The notes: generated from the letters alone by a model not told the origin. A DNA stretch of 64,000 nt from Oscillospiraceae bacterium (GCA_902780785.1 CACZGS010000013.1:55237-119236), one strand, 5' to 3'; counted from the first letter of the stretch, positions 42,236 through 51,750 are shown. Numbers and translations: made by a program.

Positions 42236-43198
42236 TCAAAAACCTTTCTTTGCTGCTCTGAGCTCCTGTCTTCTAAGCTTCTTGAGCTTAGCTTCGTCCT
42301 TATCTCTAAGGATATAGAAGACGATTGCAGAAAGAACAACTATAACAAGGAACAAGATGACAGAAGCAGCTGCAGCTCTGTTATAGAGGTAACTACCGTC
42401 AAATGCCTGGTTTCTAATATACATATTAGTTGTGAGAGCCGCACCGTTAGCAGCCTTAGGGCCAACCAACAACTGCGGAATATCGAACATATTAAGTCCG
42501 CCGATGAGTGAAGTTACGAGAACGAACAACATGATCTGGCGAATACAAGGAATTGTTACCCTGAAGAATGTCTGGACTCTGTTCGCACCATCGATCTCTG
42601 CAGCTTCGAAGATCTCAGGGCTGATACCGATAACACCTGCTGTGAGGTTTACCATTGTGTGACCATACCACTGGAAGAACTGAACGAATGCAACGATGAG
42701 CTTGATAGGCCATTCATTGATTAAGAAGTTGTAAGGCTGACCAGCGTTGAACAACTGATTAACAGCACCTACCGGGTAACCGAACAGCTTCTGGAACAAG
42801 ATAGCCATTGAAGCTGCTGTGATGATGTTAGGCATGTAGAAAAGGATCTTGAATAAGCCTGTTCCCTTAACCTTGGATCTTCTGTCTGTAAACCAAGCGG
42901 TGAACAGGAGCGCGAATCCGATCTGAGGGATGAAGTTCATGATCCAGATGATCCATGTATTCTTAAATGCCTTAGCAAATGTTTTAGATGTTAATACATC
43001 AATAAAGTTGGCAAAAAGATTCTTACCAACGGAAGGGAGCCAGTGCCACTCTGTGTTGCCTGCACCCTTTAAATCTGTGAATCCGAGCACGAATGTATAG
43101 ATGACCGGATAAAGTGTAAATATGCAGAAAGTAACGACAAAAGGAATAGAGAATATATATCCGTACTTTGCATAATTGACAAGTTTTTTGTTTCTCAT
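42236..43198 (-). CDS. Carbohydrate ABC transporter permease, MalF/UgpA type
   Basis: 320 residues, six membrane helices with a long first loop. EAA motif: EIFEAAEIDGANRVQTFFRVTIPCIRQI. The C-terminal extension after the last helix is basic (RRQELRAAKKGF). Upstream of it, a stem-loop separates it from the binding-protein gene. No ATPase gene is found in the window. Confidence 0.92.
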   Translation of the reverse strand: MRNKKLVNYAKYGYIFSIPFVVTFCIFTLYPVIYTFVLGFTDLKGAGNTEWHWLPSVGKNLFANFIDVLTSKTFAKAFKNTWIIWIMNFIPQIGFALLFTAWFTDRRSKVKGTGLFKILFYMPNIITAASMAILFQKLFGYPVGAVNQLFNAGQPYNFLINEWPIKLIVAFVQFFQWYGHTMVNLTAGVIGISPEIFEAAEIDGANRVQTFFRVTIPCIRQIMLFVLVTSLIGGLNMFDIPQLLVGPKAANGAALTTNMYIRNQAFDGSYLYNRAAAASVILFLVIVVLSAIVFYILRDKDEAKLKKLRRQELRAAKKGF

Positions 43199-43216
43199 TA
43201 CAGCCTCCTCTAAGTT

Positions 43217-43256
43217 TTAAAAAACGGCAGGGTAAATACCTGATCTACCCTGCCGT
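43217..43256 (-). terminator. Intercistronic terminator-like stem between binding protein and permeases
   Basis: ACGGCAGGGTA and TACCCTGCCGT pair around the centre and the minus strand continues with TTTTTTAAAAC. It probably reduces read-through, raising binding protein over permease; that is inferred. Confidence 0.75.
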
Positions 43257-43281
43257 CACAGCATCTAGAAATTAGATCCTA

Positions 43282-44739
43282 TTAGAAGGAGAGGTTATCC
43301 TGAACGTTCGTCTTGAACTGCTCGATAGCGCCATCTCTATCTACGTTGCCTTCTGCATACTGAGCAGCAGCATCTGTCCAATAACCATTGATGGTCTCGT
43401 CATACTGTGTCATAGCCTTAGCAGAAGCATAGCTGTTACCAGCGATGAATGCAGGGAATACGTTCTGGCCGCCGCAGAAGTCGAGCTTACCATCGGACTT
43501 AGCCATAACTGTAGCAGAAGCTACTGTATCCTTTGCTGTTGCTGTTGAAGGATCGTTATCCCAGTCTACAGAGCCGTTAGCCCAGAGATACTGGAGACCT
43601 GTGTCAGAAGAGTCAAGAGTGATCCACTCGATGAGCTCTGCAACGCCTTCCTTCTTGCTTGTGTCCTTGTTAGCGAGAACCCATGTGCCGCCCCAGAAGA
43701 AGCCTACCGGCGGAGCACAAACTCTCCACTGACCGAATGTACCTTCACCAACCTTGCTTCCGCCGGAGTTACCGATCATAACGTAGTTGATGAGCCATGC
43801 AGGTCCGAAGAAAGCGAATACCTTCTGTGTGCCTTCGCCCTTCATATCAGCATACCAACCCTCAGACCAAGCGTTTGTGTCGTTAGACCAACCGTTGTCC
43901 TTGAGTGACTTAGCGATATCAAGATACTTCTCTCTCTTAGGGTCGATGTTGAGCTGACCGTCTACGATCCAAGCCTTATCAGCGGACTTCTCGCAAGCGT
44001 TCCAAATGTCGCCTGCACCAGAAACTGCTGCATAACCCTTAGACTTAAGAGTAGCTGCTGCCTCGAAGAACTTGTCCCAGTTGCCTGAACCAGCACCAAC
44101 GATCTTCTCGATATCTTCAGGCTTGTCTGTGCCGAAAGCGTCCTTAGCAACTTCTGCGTTATAGATCATAGCGCAGCCTGTAGCCTGATAACCAAGAGCT
44201 ACGAGGTCACCGTTGCGAGAACCAACTTCGATTGTGTACTTAGCGATGTCTGCTTCCTTGATCTTAGCGTCTACATCGATGCCGAGATCCTTGTAAGTAG
44301 AAGCGAACTTAGCCATATCACCCTGTGAATACTTGAGGATGAATGCTGCCTCTGCTGCATACATATCAGGAGCTGTGTCACCACCAGCTACGAGTGCGTT
44401 GTCGAGAGCTGTCTGATAAGCACCACCGTCTGTAGCGATGATTGTACACTCAACTGTGTACTTGTCACCGAACTCGGGCTTCTGCTTAACATACTGACCG
44501 ACCATCTTCGGGATCTCGTCTGTGAAAGACCAAAGATTGATCTTCTCAGAACCTGTACCGAATGTCATAGTACGCTTCTCTGTTGCTGTTGTGTCTGTCG
44601 GCTGATCACCTGTTTCTGTAGGTGCCGGGCCATCGGATCCACCACTAGTTGTAGCTGTTGTTTCGCCGCTAGGTGTACAACCTGTAGCGAGAGCAGCGAC
44701 CATTGCTAATGAAAGAACACTGGCAATAACCTTTTTCAT
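43282..44739 (-). CDS. Extracellular sugar-binding lipoprotein of the ABC importer
   Basis: 485 residues. Signal peptide with lipobox ATGC (Cys21), then a Thr/Ser-rich linker and a family-1-type solute-binding fold (KINLWSFTDEIPKMV; WDKFFEAAATLKSKGYAAVSG; repeated W/Y residues of sugar-binding pockets). It captures oligosaccharides for the permeases 41349-43198. The start at 44739 has AAGGAGG upstream. Upstream DNA carries three TTGCT-type repeats at about 30-base spacing. Confidence 0.92.
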   Translation of the reverse strand: MKKVIASVLSLAMVAALATGCTPSGETTATTSGGSDGPAPTETGDQPTDTTATEKRTMTFGTGSEKINLWSFTDEIPKMVGQYVKQKPEFGDKYTVECTIIATDGGAYQTALDNALVAGGDTAPDMYAAEAAFILKYSQGDMAKFASTYKDLGIDVDAKIKEADIAKYTIEVGSRNGDLVALGYQATGCAMIYNAEVAKDAFGTDKPEDIEKIVGAGSGNWDKFFEAAATLKSKGYAAVSGAGDIWNACEKSADKAWIVDGQLNIDPKREKYLDIAKSLKDNGWSNDTNAWSEGWYADMKGEGTQKVFAFFGPAWLINYVMIGNSGGSKVGEGTFGQWRVCAPPVGFFWGGTWVLANKDTSKKEGVAELIEWITLDSSDTGLQYLWANGSVDWDNDPSTATAKDTVASATVMAKSDGKLDFCGGQNVFPAFIAGNSYASAKAMTQYDETINGYWTDAAAQYAEGNVDRDGAIEQFKTNVQDNLSF

Positions 44740-45055
44740 AAAGTTTCCTCCTTAATGAAATTGTTCGGGGCCTCTTGGCCCTTCTACATTGTAAATATTA
44801 GTCAAAAACGGAATATGTTTCTCCACATTTCTTGCTACAATTTAACCACAGTTATACAATTCTTGCTTTTTTTGAGTAAATTGTACAATTTTTGCTTTCA
44901 TAGAAGATAAATTGCATAAAAAGGAGTGTAACGTGTCGCATTTTTGCCAAGGCATTTAAGCCGCTATTGTGCAAATCGCTCCTTTGGTGCGCAAGTTCCG
45001 TGGTTATGTGGTAGTATTTGTATGTTTATTATATAGAGAACAAGGGGAAATTGAT
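44740..45055. promoter_or_regulatory. Intergenic region with three spaced TTGCT repeats
   Basis: No gene seen. TTGCT occurs at 44832, 44863 and 44892 (31 and 29 bases apart), twice in the longer form ACAATTnTTGCTTT, as direct repeats upstream of the binding-protein gene. The opposite side has a TAGTAT-like -10 for the YesL-like gene. This resembles AraC-type operator spacing. Confidence 0.5.
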
Positions 45056-45745
45056 ATGGCAGATACCAAGAAGGCTCCGGCATCACGTCCTTCATTTTTC
45101 AATCCTAAAAGTACGGCAACCAGATTGCTTACAGGTTTATGTAATCTGATTATAGTTAACTTATTATTTTTAATTACCTGTATACCGGTCTTCACCATCG
45201 GCGCATCCTTAACGGCGCTTTACAGGATAACGATCGCAATACTCGCAGGCGATAACCCCGCCATCTTTAAGGATTATTTCAGGGCATTCCGCGATAACTT
45301 CCTTAAGGCAACCGGATTAGAGCTCTTATACGCTGCTCTTTCCGCATTCTTCATCCTTGAGATCGTGCTCTGCAATACGATGCTCCCGCCCGATACGGCA
45401 AGATGGGTACAGTACTTCCCGTACTTCTTCCTTTTCGTGATCCTGGCAAACACATTGTATTCGTTCCCGCTTCTTGCATGGTTCGAAGAATCGTTCATCC
45501 AGATCCTTAAGAACTCACTGCTGCTCTCAATAACCAACATACCTGTAACCATCATGTATATAGTTATCACAGCCGGCCTCGCATATGCTCTGTGGCAGCT
45601 CCCTTCCCTCACCATGAGCCTTTTGATCTTCATGGGAATCTCCATAATCGCAGCATTCTATTCCTTATTCCTTAAGAGGATATTCGAAAAGCTCGGCGCC
45701 GAGATCTCCTTCATTGAAAAAGAAGGCGACGGCAGAAGAGATTAA
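45056..45745 (+). CDS. YesL-like (DUF624) membrane protein
   Basis: 229 residues, five to six helices. The pattern LNLIIVNLLFLITCIPVFTIGASLTALY at the N-terminal third is the DUF624/YesL signature, seen next to carbohydrate ABC transporters in Bacillota. Function unknown. The start at 45056 is chosen from an AAGGGGAA site; the frame opens further upstream without a site. Divergent from the sugar-binding gene; a terminator follows. Confidence 0.85.
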   Translation: MADTKKAPASRPSFFNPKSTATRLLTGLCNLIIVNLLFLITCIPVFTIGASLTALYRITIAILAGDNPAIFKDYFRAFRDNFLKATGLELLYAALSAFFILEIVLCNTMLPPDTARWVQYFPYFFLFVILANTLYSFPLLAWFEESFIQILKNSLLLSITNIPVTIMYIVITAGLAYALWQLPSLTMSLLIFMGISIIAAFYSLFLKRIFEKLGAEISFIEKEGDGRRD

Positions 45746-45774
45746 TATCTGATTAGTATTTATATAAATAATAT

Positions 45775-45809
45775 AGGGGCTGTCTCAACGAAGAGACGGC
45801 CCCTTTTTT
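45775..45809 (+). terminator. YesL-like gene terminator
   Basis: GGGGCTGTCTC and GAGACGGCCCC pair around AACGAA, followed by TTTTTT. Confidence 0.9.
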
Positions 45810-45825
45810 CGCCTCCTCAAAGCAT

Positions 45826-45858
45826 AAAAAAGACGGTGCCTTTAAAAGACACCGCCTT
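45826..45858 (-). terminator. Terminator of the transketolase operon
   Basis: AAGGCGGTGTC and GACACCGCCTT-type arms around TTTTAAA, then TTTTTTATGC on the minus strand. Confidence 0.88.
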
Positions 45859-45880
45859 GATCTTCGAGTTATACGAATGA

Positions 45881-46825
45881 TCAGATCTTAGCCTTGATCT
45901 GGTTGTAGATTCCTTCTGCGTCGAGCTGGAATTCCTTCATGAGGGCGCCAGCCGGGCCGGACTTACCGAATCTGTCATAGACGCCGATCTTTGTAACCTT
46001 TACAGGATACTCTTCAGCAAGAACATCGCATACTGCACTGCCCATACCGCCGATAACGGAGTGCTCTTCAACTGTGAATACTCTGTTAGTCTTCTTAGCG
46101 AACTCAAGGATCGTATCCTTGTCGATGGGCTTAATTGTGTGGATGTTAACGACTGCTGCATTGATGCCGTCAGCTGCTAACTTTTCAGCTGCGCCAAGAG
46201 CCTCAGCTACGCAAACGCCGCAAGCGAAGATAACCATGTCTGTGCCGTCCTTGAGGACAACAGCCTTGCCTACTTCGAACTTGTAGTCAGGATTGTCGTT
46301 GATTACCGGTACAGCAGCTCTGCCGAATCTCATGTAGAAAGGTCCCTCTGTCTCAGCAGCAGCGAAAACAGCAGCCTTAGCTTCGATGTCATCAGAAGGA
46401 ACGATTACTGTCATGCCGGGGATAGTTCTCATAAGAGCGATATCCTCTAAGCACTGGTGGGAAGCTCCGTCCTCACCTACTGTGATGCCGGCATGTGTAG
46501 CGCCGATCTTAACGTTGAGGTGGGGATAACCGATTGAGTTTCTAACCTGCTCAAAGTTTCTGCCTGCTGCAAACATAGCGAAAGATGAAATGAACGGGAT
46601 CTTGCCGCATGTGGAAAGACCTGCAGCGATACCTGTCATGTTTGCTTCTGCAATTCCGCAGTCGATATGACGATCCGGGAATGCCTTCTTGAATGTGGAA
46701 GTCTTTGTTGCGCCTGCGAGGTCGGCATCAAGAACTACCACGTTGGGGTTCACTTTACCGAGCTCTGCGAGTGCGTTACCATAGCTCTCACGTGTAGCGA
46801 TTTTTACTATATCTCCCATGATCAT
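45881..46825 (-). CDS. Transketolase, C-terminal subunit
   Basis: 314 residues: pyrimidine-binding domain (Glu in GIAEANMTGIAAGLS) and C-terminal transketolase domain (FTVEEHSVIGGMGSAV). It overlaps the N-terminal subunit gene by four bases (ATGA), so the two halves are a split transketolase of the type common in Clostridia and Archaea. It links pentose phosphates with glycolysis. Confidence 0.95.
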   Translation of the reverse strand: MIMGDIVKIATRESYGNALAELGKVNPNVVVLDADLAGATKTSTFKKAFPDRHIDCGIAEANMTGIAAGLSTCGKIPFISSFAMFAAGRNFEQVRNSIGYPHLNVKIGATHAGITVGEDGASHQCLEDIALMRTIPGMTVIVPSDDIEAKAAVFAAAETEGPFYMRFGRAAVPVINDNPDYKFEVGKAVVLKDGTDMVIFACGVCVAEALGAAEKLAADGINAAVVNIHTIKPIDKDTILEFAKKTNRVFTVEEHSVIGGMGSAVCDVLAEEYPVKVTKIGVYDRFGKSGPAGALMKEFQLDAEGIYNQIKAKI

Positions 46826-47661
46826 ACCTCTGCTTCATATTTTGCTAACTGCTCATCAAGCTCTTTCATAGCCTGCTCGTACTCTTCGTCAGAAGGAGCC
46901 TTGCCATGCCAGCCTGCCTGATTTTCCATGTAGGAAACGCCCTTGCCCTTGGTTGTCTTCATGATGATAGCCGTAGGCTTGCCCTTGCATTCCTTAGCCT
47001 TTGCGAATGCATCTCTGATCTGGTCGAAATCGTGACCGTCGATGCAGATCGTATTGAAGTTGAATGCTTCGAGCTTCTTGTCGATCGGATAAGGTGAGCA
47101 AACGTCATCGATCTTACCGTCGATCTGAAGTCCGTTGTTATCGATAACTACTGTGAGGTTGTCGATACCCTTAGCGCCTGCAAACATGAATGCTTCCCAG
47201 ATCTGGCCTTCCTGGATCTCACCGTCACCTGTAAGAGCATAAACTCTGTAGGAATCACCGTTGAGCTTTGCAGCGAGAGCCATACCTACTGCAGCGGAAA
47301 CGCCCTGGCCCAAAGAACCTGTGCTCATGTCTACGCCGGGAGTCTCTGTCATGCAGGGATGTCCCTGGAGGTAAGAACCGAGCTTACGGAGTGTCTTAAG
47401 GTCTTCAACAGGGAAGAATCCTCTGTTTGCGAGTGTGGAATAAAGGCCCGGAGCCGTGTGACCCTTGGAGAGAACGAATCTGTCTCTGTTGGGATCCTTG
47501 GGATTCTTAGGATCAATGTTCATTTCTTCAAAATAAAGATAAGTGAACATATCAGCAGCGGAAAGTGATCCGCCCGGATGGCCGGACTTTGCACTGTGAA
47601 CTGCTTCAACTATTCCCTTGCGAACCTTTGTCGCTGTGATTTGAAGTTCTTTGTTGTTCAT
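46822..47661 (-). CDS. Transketolase, N-terminal (TPP-binding) subunit
   Basis: 279 residues. TPP-binding motif GDGEIQEGQIWEAFMFAG and VIDNNGLQ, preceded by SGHPGGSLSAADM. Holds the TPP diphosphate and Mg, with the C-terminal subunit needed for activity. It follows the FucI-fold isomerase gene in the pentose operon. The intervening 101 bases carry a stem-loop (47714-47742). Confidence 0.95.
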   Translation of the reverse strand: MNNKELQITATKVRKGIVEAVHSAKSGHPGGSLSAADMFTYLYFEEMNIDPKNPKDPNRDRFVLSKGHTAPGLYSTLANRGFFPVEDLKTLRKLGSYLQGHPCMTETPGVDMSTGSLGQGVSAAVGMALAAKLNGDSYRVYALTGDGEIQEGQIWEAFMFAGAKGIDNLTVVIDNNGLQIDGKIDDVCSPYPIDKKLEAFNFNTICIDGHDFDQIRDAFAKAKECKGKPTAIIMKTTKGKGVSYMENQAGWHGKAPSDEEYEQAMKELDEQLAKYEAEV

Positions 47662-47713
47662 TTTAGGTTTTCCCTTTTCTTATGATTTTTATTCTTCAAG
47701 CTTGAGACATACG

Positions 47714-47742
47714 GAAGGGCTTGACCCATAGATCAAGCCCCA
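47714..47742 (-). terminator. Intercistronic stem-loop in the pentose operon
   Basis: GGGCTTGATC and GGTCAAGCCC-type arms around TATG. No T-run follows, so it is likelier an mRNA processing or stability element than a terminator. Confidence 0.5.
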
Positions 47743-47762
47743 CCATATATATCCAAACTATA

Positions 47763-49271
47763 TCAGTTGAACGGAGCGTTAAAAGGATTTTCCTTCGGAT
47801 ATCTGTCGCCAGCGGGCTTGTTATAGCCGATGTCGCAAGGGCAAATGCCAAGATATGTGAAGAGGTTGTAGAGAGCCTTTCCATAGTGGCCGAATGCAAC
47901 TGCACCGTGGTGAGGGAAGTTCTTCTCGATAAGGAAGTATCTGTAGAATCTGCCCATTTCCTTGATAGCGAAAACGCCGATGCCGCCGAAGGACTTAGTA
48001 GCAACAGGGAGAACCTCACCCTCTGCAACGTAAGCTCTGATCTGACCGTCAGATGTGGACTGCAGTCTGTAGAATGTGATGTCGCCAGGAGCAATGTCGC
48101 CCTCGAGAGTACCGTTTGTAACCTCTACAGGGAGAGCACGAGCCATGATCATCTGGTTCTTCATCTCGCAGAAAGCAAGCTTCTTGGAGCATGTGTTACC
48201 GCAGTGGAAGCCCATGAATGTATCTGTGAACTTGTAATCGAACTTGCCAGCGATGGACTCATCGTACATGTCGTGAGGTACGGAGTTGTTGATGTCGAGG
48301 AGAGTAACGATATCTTCAGAGATAACATATCCGAGGTACTCAGAGAGGCAGCCATAGATATCAACTTCGCAGGATACAGGGATACCCATACCTGTCAAGC
48401 GGCTGTTTACATAGCAAGGAACGAACTTGAACTGTGTCTGGAATGCAGGCCAGCACTTACCGGCGATTGCAACGAACTTCTTTGAACCCTTGTGAGCCTC
48501 AACCCAGTCAAGGAGTGTGAGCTCGTACTGAGCGAGCTTCTCGAGGATCTCAGGCTTCTTGTTGCCTGCGCCAAGCTCTGCTTCCATCTCTGCAACCTTA
48601 GCAGGGATTCTCTCGTCGCCTTCATGATTCTTGAAAGCTTCGAAAAGGTCGAGCTCAGAGTTCTCTTCGATCTCAACGCCCATTCTGTACAAAGGCTCGA
48701 TGGGAGCGTTGCATGCGAAGAAGTTCTGCGGCCTCGGACCAAAAGAAATGATCTTCAAATTCTTCATAGCATAGAGAGCTCTGGCTACAGGAATGAAGTC
48801 CTTGATCATGTCAGCGCACTCTTCTGCGTTTCCGACAGGATACTCAGGGATGTAAGCGTTTACGCCACGGATCTTGAGGTTGTAGGAAGCATTGAGCATA
48901 CCGCAGTAAGCGTCGCCTCTGCCGCCAACCAAGTCATTCTGTGACTCTTCTGCAGCTGCGCAGAACATAACGGGACCGCCCCACTGCTGAGCGAGCATTG
49001 TCTCAGAGATCTCAGGTCCGAAGTTTCCGAGGTATACGCAAAGAGCGTTGCAGCCGGCAGCCTTGATGTCTGCAAGAGCCTGCTGCATATGGATCTCAGA
49101 CTCTACGATGCAGATAGGGCACTCATAGATGTCATCAGCACCATACTTCTCGGTATAAGCCTTAACAAGAGCCTTTCTTCTGTTTACGGAAAGTGATTCC
49201 GGGAAGCAGTCACGGGATACTGCTACGATAGCGAGCTTAACGTCGGGTGCGTTAAATAATTTCTTTGACAT
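47763..49271 (-). CDS. L-fucose/L-arabinose isomerase-family sugar isomerase
   Basis: 502 residues of the FucI fold. Ligand-bearing segments: CEVDIYGCLSEYLGYVI (Glu and Asp region), FHCGNTCS and HHGAVAFGHYG near the C-terminus. Family members convert aldoses to ketoses with Mn2+. The gene order with xylulokinase and transketolase points to pentose (arabinose or xylose) rather than fucose; the substrate is inferred. RBS in AATCTAAAAATG is weak, though the start is next to the DUF4867-like stop. Confidence 0.85.
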   Translation of the reverse strand: MSKKLFNAPDVKLAIVAVSRDCFPESLSVNRRKALVKAYTEKYGADDIYECPICIVESEIHMQQALADIKAAGCNALCVYLGNFGPEISETMLAQQWGGPVMFCAAAEESQNDLVGGRGDAYCGMLNASYNLKIRGVNAYIPEYPVGNAEECADMIKDFIPVARALYAMKNLKIISFGPRPQNFFACNAPIEPLYRMGVEIEENSELDLFEAFKNHEGDERIPAKVAEMEAELGAGNKKPEILEKLAQYELTLLDWVEAHKGSKKFVAIAGKCWPAFQTQFKFVPCYVNSRLTGMGIPVSCEVDIYGCLSEYLGYVISEDIVTLLDINNSVPHDMYDESIAGKFDYKFTDTFMGFHCGNTCSKKLAFCEMKNQMIMARALPVEVTNGTLEGDIAPGDITFYRLQSTSDGQIRAYVAEGEVLPVATKSFGGIGVFAIKEMGRFYRYFLIEKNFPHHGAVAFGHYGKALYNLFTYLGICPCDIGYNKPAGDRYPKENPFNAPFN

Positions 49272-49273
49272 TT

Positions 49274-49939
49274 TTAGATTTCCTCCATCTGTTTTTTAGT
49301 TACATTAACTTCAATATTAGCACCAATGAGTCCGGGGAAATGTCCCTTCTCACCGGGAGCGTCGGGATGAGCGATAAGCCACTTATTCTTTGCTGTAAGG
49401 AGCTTATCTTCGTCGCCTGAGTTAGCCAGGCAGTCGATATGATCTTCTTCCAAGTCGAAGTTTGTTCCGTAAGGAAGGATTACGCCAACCATGAAGCCAT
49501 CGTTTTCGATGCCGCAGGGTGCATAGTGAAGTGTTGTAGCATAGAGCTCAACAGCTGTGCCCTTACGGATATGGAATGCTTCGATCTTGGATGTGTCATA
49601 ACTAAAATCGTCAGTTACGTCCTGCAGAGAACCCAAGAGAAGGATGCAATCTGTAGCAGCTACGTTGATCTCGGAAGATCTGTGATACTCAACTGCGTTA
49701 AGAAGAGTGTTGTGACCTGCGCAATAGCCTGTCTCAAGCTTCAACTCGCCGCCGAAAAGTCTCGTAACATCGACCTTTGCAGATGCCTCTTCAAGAGATG
49801 CAACCGTAGGCTCATAAGCTACGCCTTCTGCGGGAAGAGCGATCTTGCCCAGAGCTTCGATAACGGGTGCGAAATCGATGTTCTTAACGATTCTTCCGTA
49901 CTTTTTGAAATTGGAAGATGTTGCCTCGTAAATTACCAT
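49274..49939 (-). CDS. DUF4867-like protein, possible sugar-active cupin
   Basis: 221 residues, beta-rich. From memory it resembles DUF4867, a small family seen next to FucI-like isomerases and xylulokinase. A conserved-looking ETGYCAGHN segment and a YATTLHYAPCG segment could be a metal site. It might act as an epimerase or mutarotase in the pentose pathway, which has no separate AraD in this operon; that is speculative. The start overlaps the xylB stop (seven bases). Confidence 0.65.
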   Translation of the reverse strand: MVIYEATSSNFKKYGRIVKNIDFAPVIEALGKIALPAEGVAYEPTVASLEEASAKVDVTRLFGGELKLETGYCAGHNTLLNAVEYHRSSEINVAATDCILLLGSLQDVTDDFSYDTSKIEAFHIRKGTAVELYATTLHYAPCGIENDGFMVGVILPYGTNFDLEEDHIDCLANSGDEDKLLTAKNKWLIAHPDAPGEKGHFPGLIGANIEVNVTKKQMEEI

Positions 49940-51396
49940 AAACCTGCCTCCTTCATTGCGGGATAGATTTTTGAAAACTCTTTATATCTCTCGTCATACT
50001 TAGCAACGAGCTCAGGTGTGGGAACTACGGATACGTGCTTGGAAACTGTAGCTGCGCAAGCTTCCTCAACAGAAGCATACTCACCGCATGCAACTGCTGC
50101 GAGGAGAGCGCCGCCCATTGCAGGACCTTCGTCGTTCTCTGTCTGTGTAAGTTCGATACCGAGTACGTTGGATACGATCGTGCACCAGAGTTTGGACTTA
50201 GCGCCGCCGCCGCAGATGGAGGAACTCTTGATGTCGAGGCCCATCTTCTTGGCGCACTCGAAAGAATCTCTGAGTGCGAATGCAACGCCTTCCATGACAG
50301 CGAGTGTCATGTCTTTTCTGGTGGTATCCATTGACATGCCTACGAACATAGCGCGGCAGTCAGGGTTGTTGAGAGGTGATCTCTCGCCCATGAGATAAGG
50401 CAGGAAGAATACTTTGTTGGTTCCGAGAGCCTCAAGGCCTTCCTGTTCCTTGGAATAATCTGTTGTGCCGATGATCTCTTCCATCCACCACTTGTTGCAG
50501 GAAGCTGCTGAGAGCATGCATCCCATGAGGTGGAATCCGCCATCTGCGTGATCGAATGCGTGAAGCGAATTAGCTTCATCATTCTTGAATGTGCTCGAAG
50601 CGATGAATATCGTTCCGGAAGTACCGAGTGAGATATTGCATCCGCCATTGCCGATGATCCCCATACCTACGGCCGCTGCAGCATTATCTCCGGCGCCTGC
50701 CGCGATAACGCAGTCTTTATTGATTCCGAGCTTTTCTGCGATCTCGGGAAGGATCTTGCCGATCGCCTCATAACTCTCGAACACTTCGGGAAGCCACTCA
50801 GCCTTCATGTCCAAGATCTTGAGCATTTCTTCAGACCACTTTCTGTTCTCGCAATCGAAATAGAGCGTGCCTGATGCGTCAGATACGTCTGTTGCGAAAA
50901 CGCCGGAAAGTCTGTAAGCAAGATAGTCCTTAGGGAGCAAGATCTTTGCGATCTTAGCAAAATTCTCGGGTTCATTCTTATGTACCCACATTACCTTAGG
51001 AGCTGTAAAGCCTGCGAAAGCAATGTTGCCTGTATACTTTGAAAGGTTAGCCTTGCCGATCTCATTGTTGAGATAATCTGTCTCCACCTGGGATCTGCCG
51101 TCATTCCAAAGGATCGCAGGTCTGATTACCTGGCCTTCGCTGTCAAGAAGAGTAAGTCCGTGCATCTGGCCGCCAAAGCTGATGCCGGCAACTTCATTGC
51201 CGTCGATACCCTCAAGGAGCTTGGATAAGCCCTTGATGGTTCCGTCGAACCAATCTTCGGGATTCTGTTCGGACCATCCGGTCTGCGGGAAGTTAACGGG
51301 ATAGCTTTCAGAAACTGTTCTGATGATCTGTCCCCCGCTCTTCATGAGAAGCAGCTTAACTGCAGATGTTCCGAGATCAATACCTATAAAATACAT
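49933..51396 (-). CDS. xylB: Xylulokinase
   Basis: 487 residues. FGGY-family: FIGIDLGTSAVKLLL at the N-terminus, SFGGQMHGLTLLD, a phosphate-binding NISLGTSGTIF and ICGGGAKSKLWCTIVSNVLG. Phosphorylates D-xylulose with ATP. The start at 51396 has GGGAGG five bases upstream; an upstream in-frame ATG is unsupported. First gene of the operon xylB - DUF4867 - isomerase - transketolase. Confidence 0.93.
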   Translation of the reverse strand: MYFIGIDLGTSAVKLLLMKSGGQIIRTVSESYPVNFPQTGWSEQNPEDWFDGTIKGLSKLLEGIDGNEVAGISFGGQMHGLTLLDSEGQVIRPAILWNDGRSQVETDYLNNEIGKANLSKYTGNIAFAGFTAPKVMWVHKNEPENFAKIAKILLPKDYLAYRLSGVFATDVSDASGTLYFDCENRKWSEEMLKILDMKAEWLPEVFESYEAIGKILPEIAEKLGINKDCVIAAGAGDNAAAAVGMGIIGNGGCNISLGTSGTIFIASSTFKNDEANSLHAFDHADGGFHLMGCMLSAASCNKWWMEEIIGTTDYSKEQEGLEALGTNKVFFLPYLMGERSPLNNPDCRAMFVGMSMDTTRKDMTLAVMEGVAFALRDSFECAKKMGLDIKSSSICGGGAKSKLWCTIVSNVLGIELTQTENDEGPAMGGALLAAVACGEYASVEEACAATVSKHVSVVPTPELVAKYDERYKEFSKIYPAMKEAGLW

Positions 51397-51750
51397 ATGA
51401 ACCTCCCGATTCGCATAATAGTACAAGAAACATACTAAATGATTAAAAGATAAAAGGCATTTACCAAAATGCAAATATTATTCAAAAAAAGTTATGCGTA
51501 ATCAACAAATTCGACACTTTTTGCGATTTGGGTATTAATCGTATTTTGCTAACTTTTCAAAGTGTGTTTCCAGTATTCACAGACACTTTGCACTTTCCTG
51601 TATTCTCGAAAAGCCCGATTTTTACAAAATTTGCTATACATTTCTTGCGGAGTTGGATAGCAAGATTTATCTAGTGAAAACTGTGGCAAAAAGCAAAAAA
51701 TGACCGGGCACGAAGCCCGGCCATTTATAGAAATAACTTACTAAAAACTA
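51397..51750. promoter_or_regulatory. xylB/carB intergenic region with TTGCTA motifs
   Basis: No gene seen. TTTTGCTAAC (51544-51553) and ATTTGCTATAC (51629-51639) face the xylB start; TTGCTAT at 51631 is inverted as ATAGCAA at 51657-51663. The other notable element is the carB terminator at 51693-51726. Confidence 0.45.
51693..51726 (-). terminator. carB terminator
   Basis: AAATGGCCGGGC and GCCCGGTCATTT pair around TTCGT, followed on the minus strand by TTTTGC. Confidence 0.9.

Noticed and set aside
46822..47661. Split transketolase as a frameshifted gene
   Set aside because: The ATGA overlap and separate start are the normal arrangement of two-subunit transketolases.
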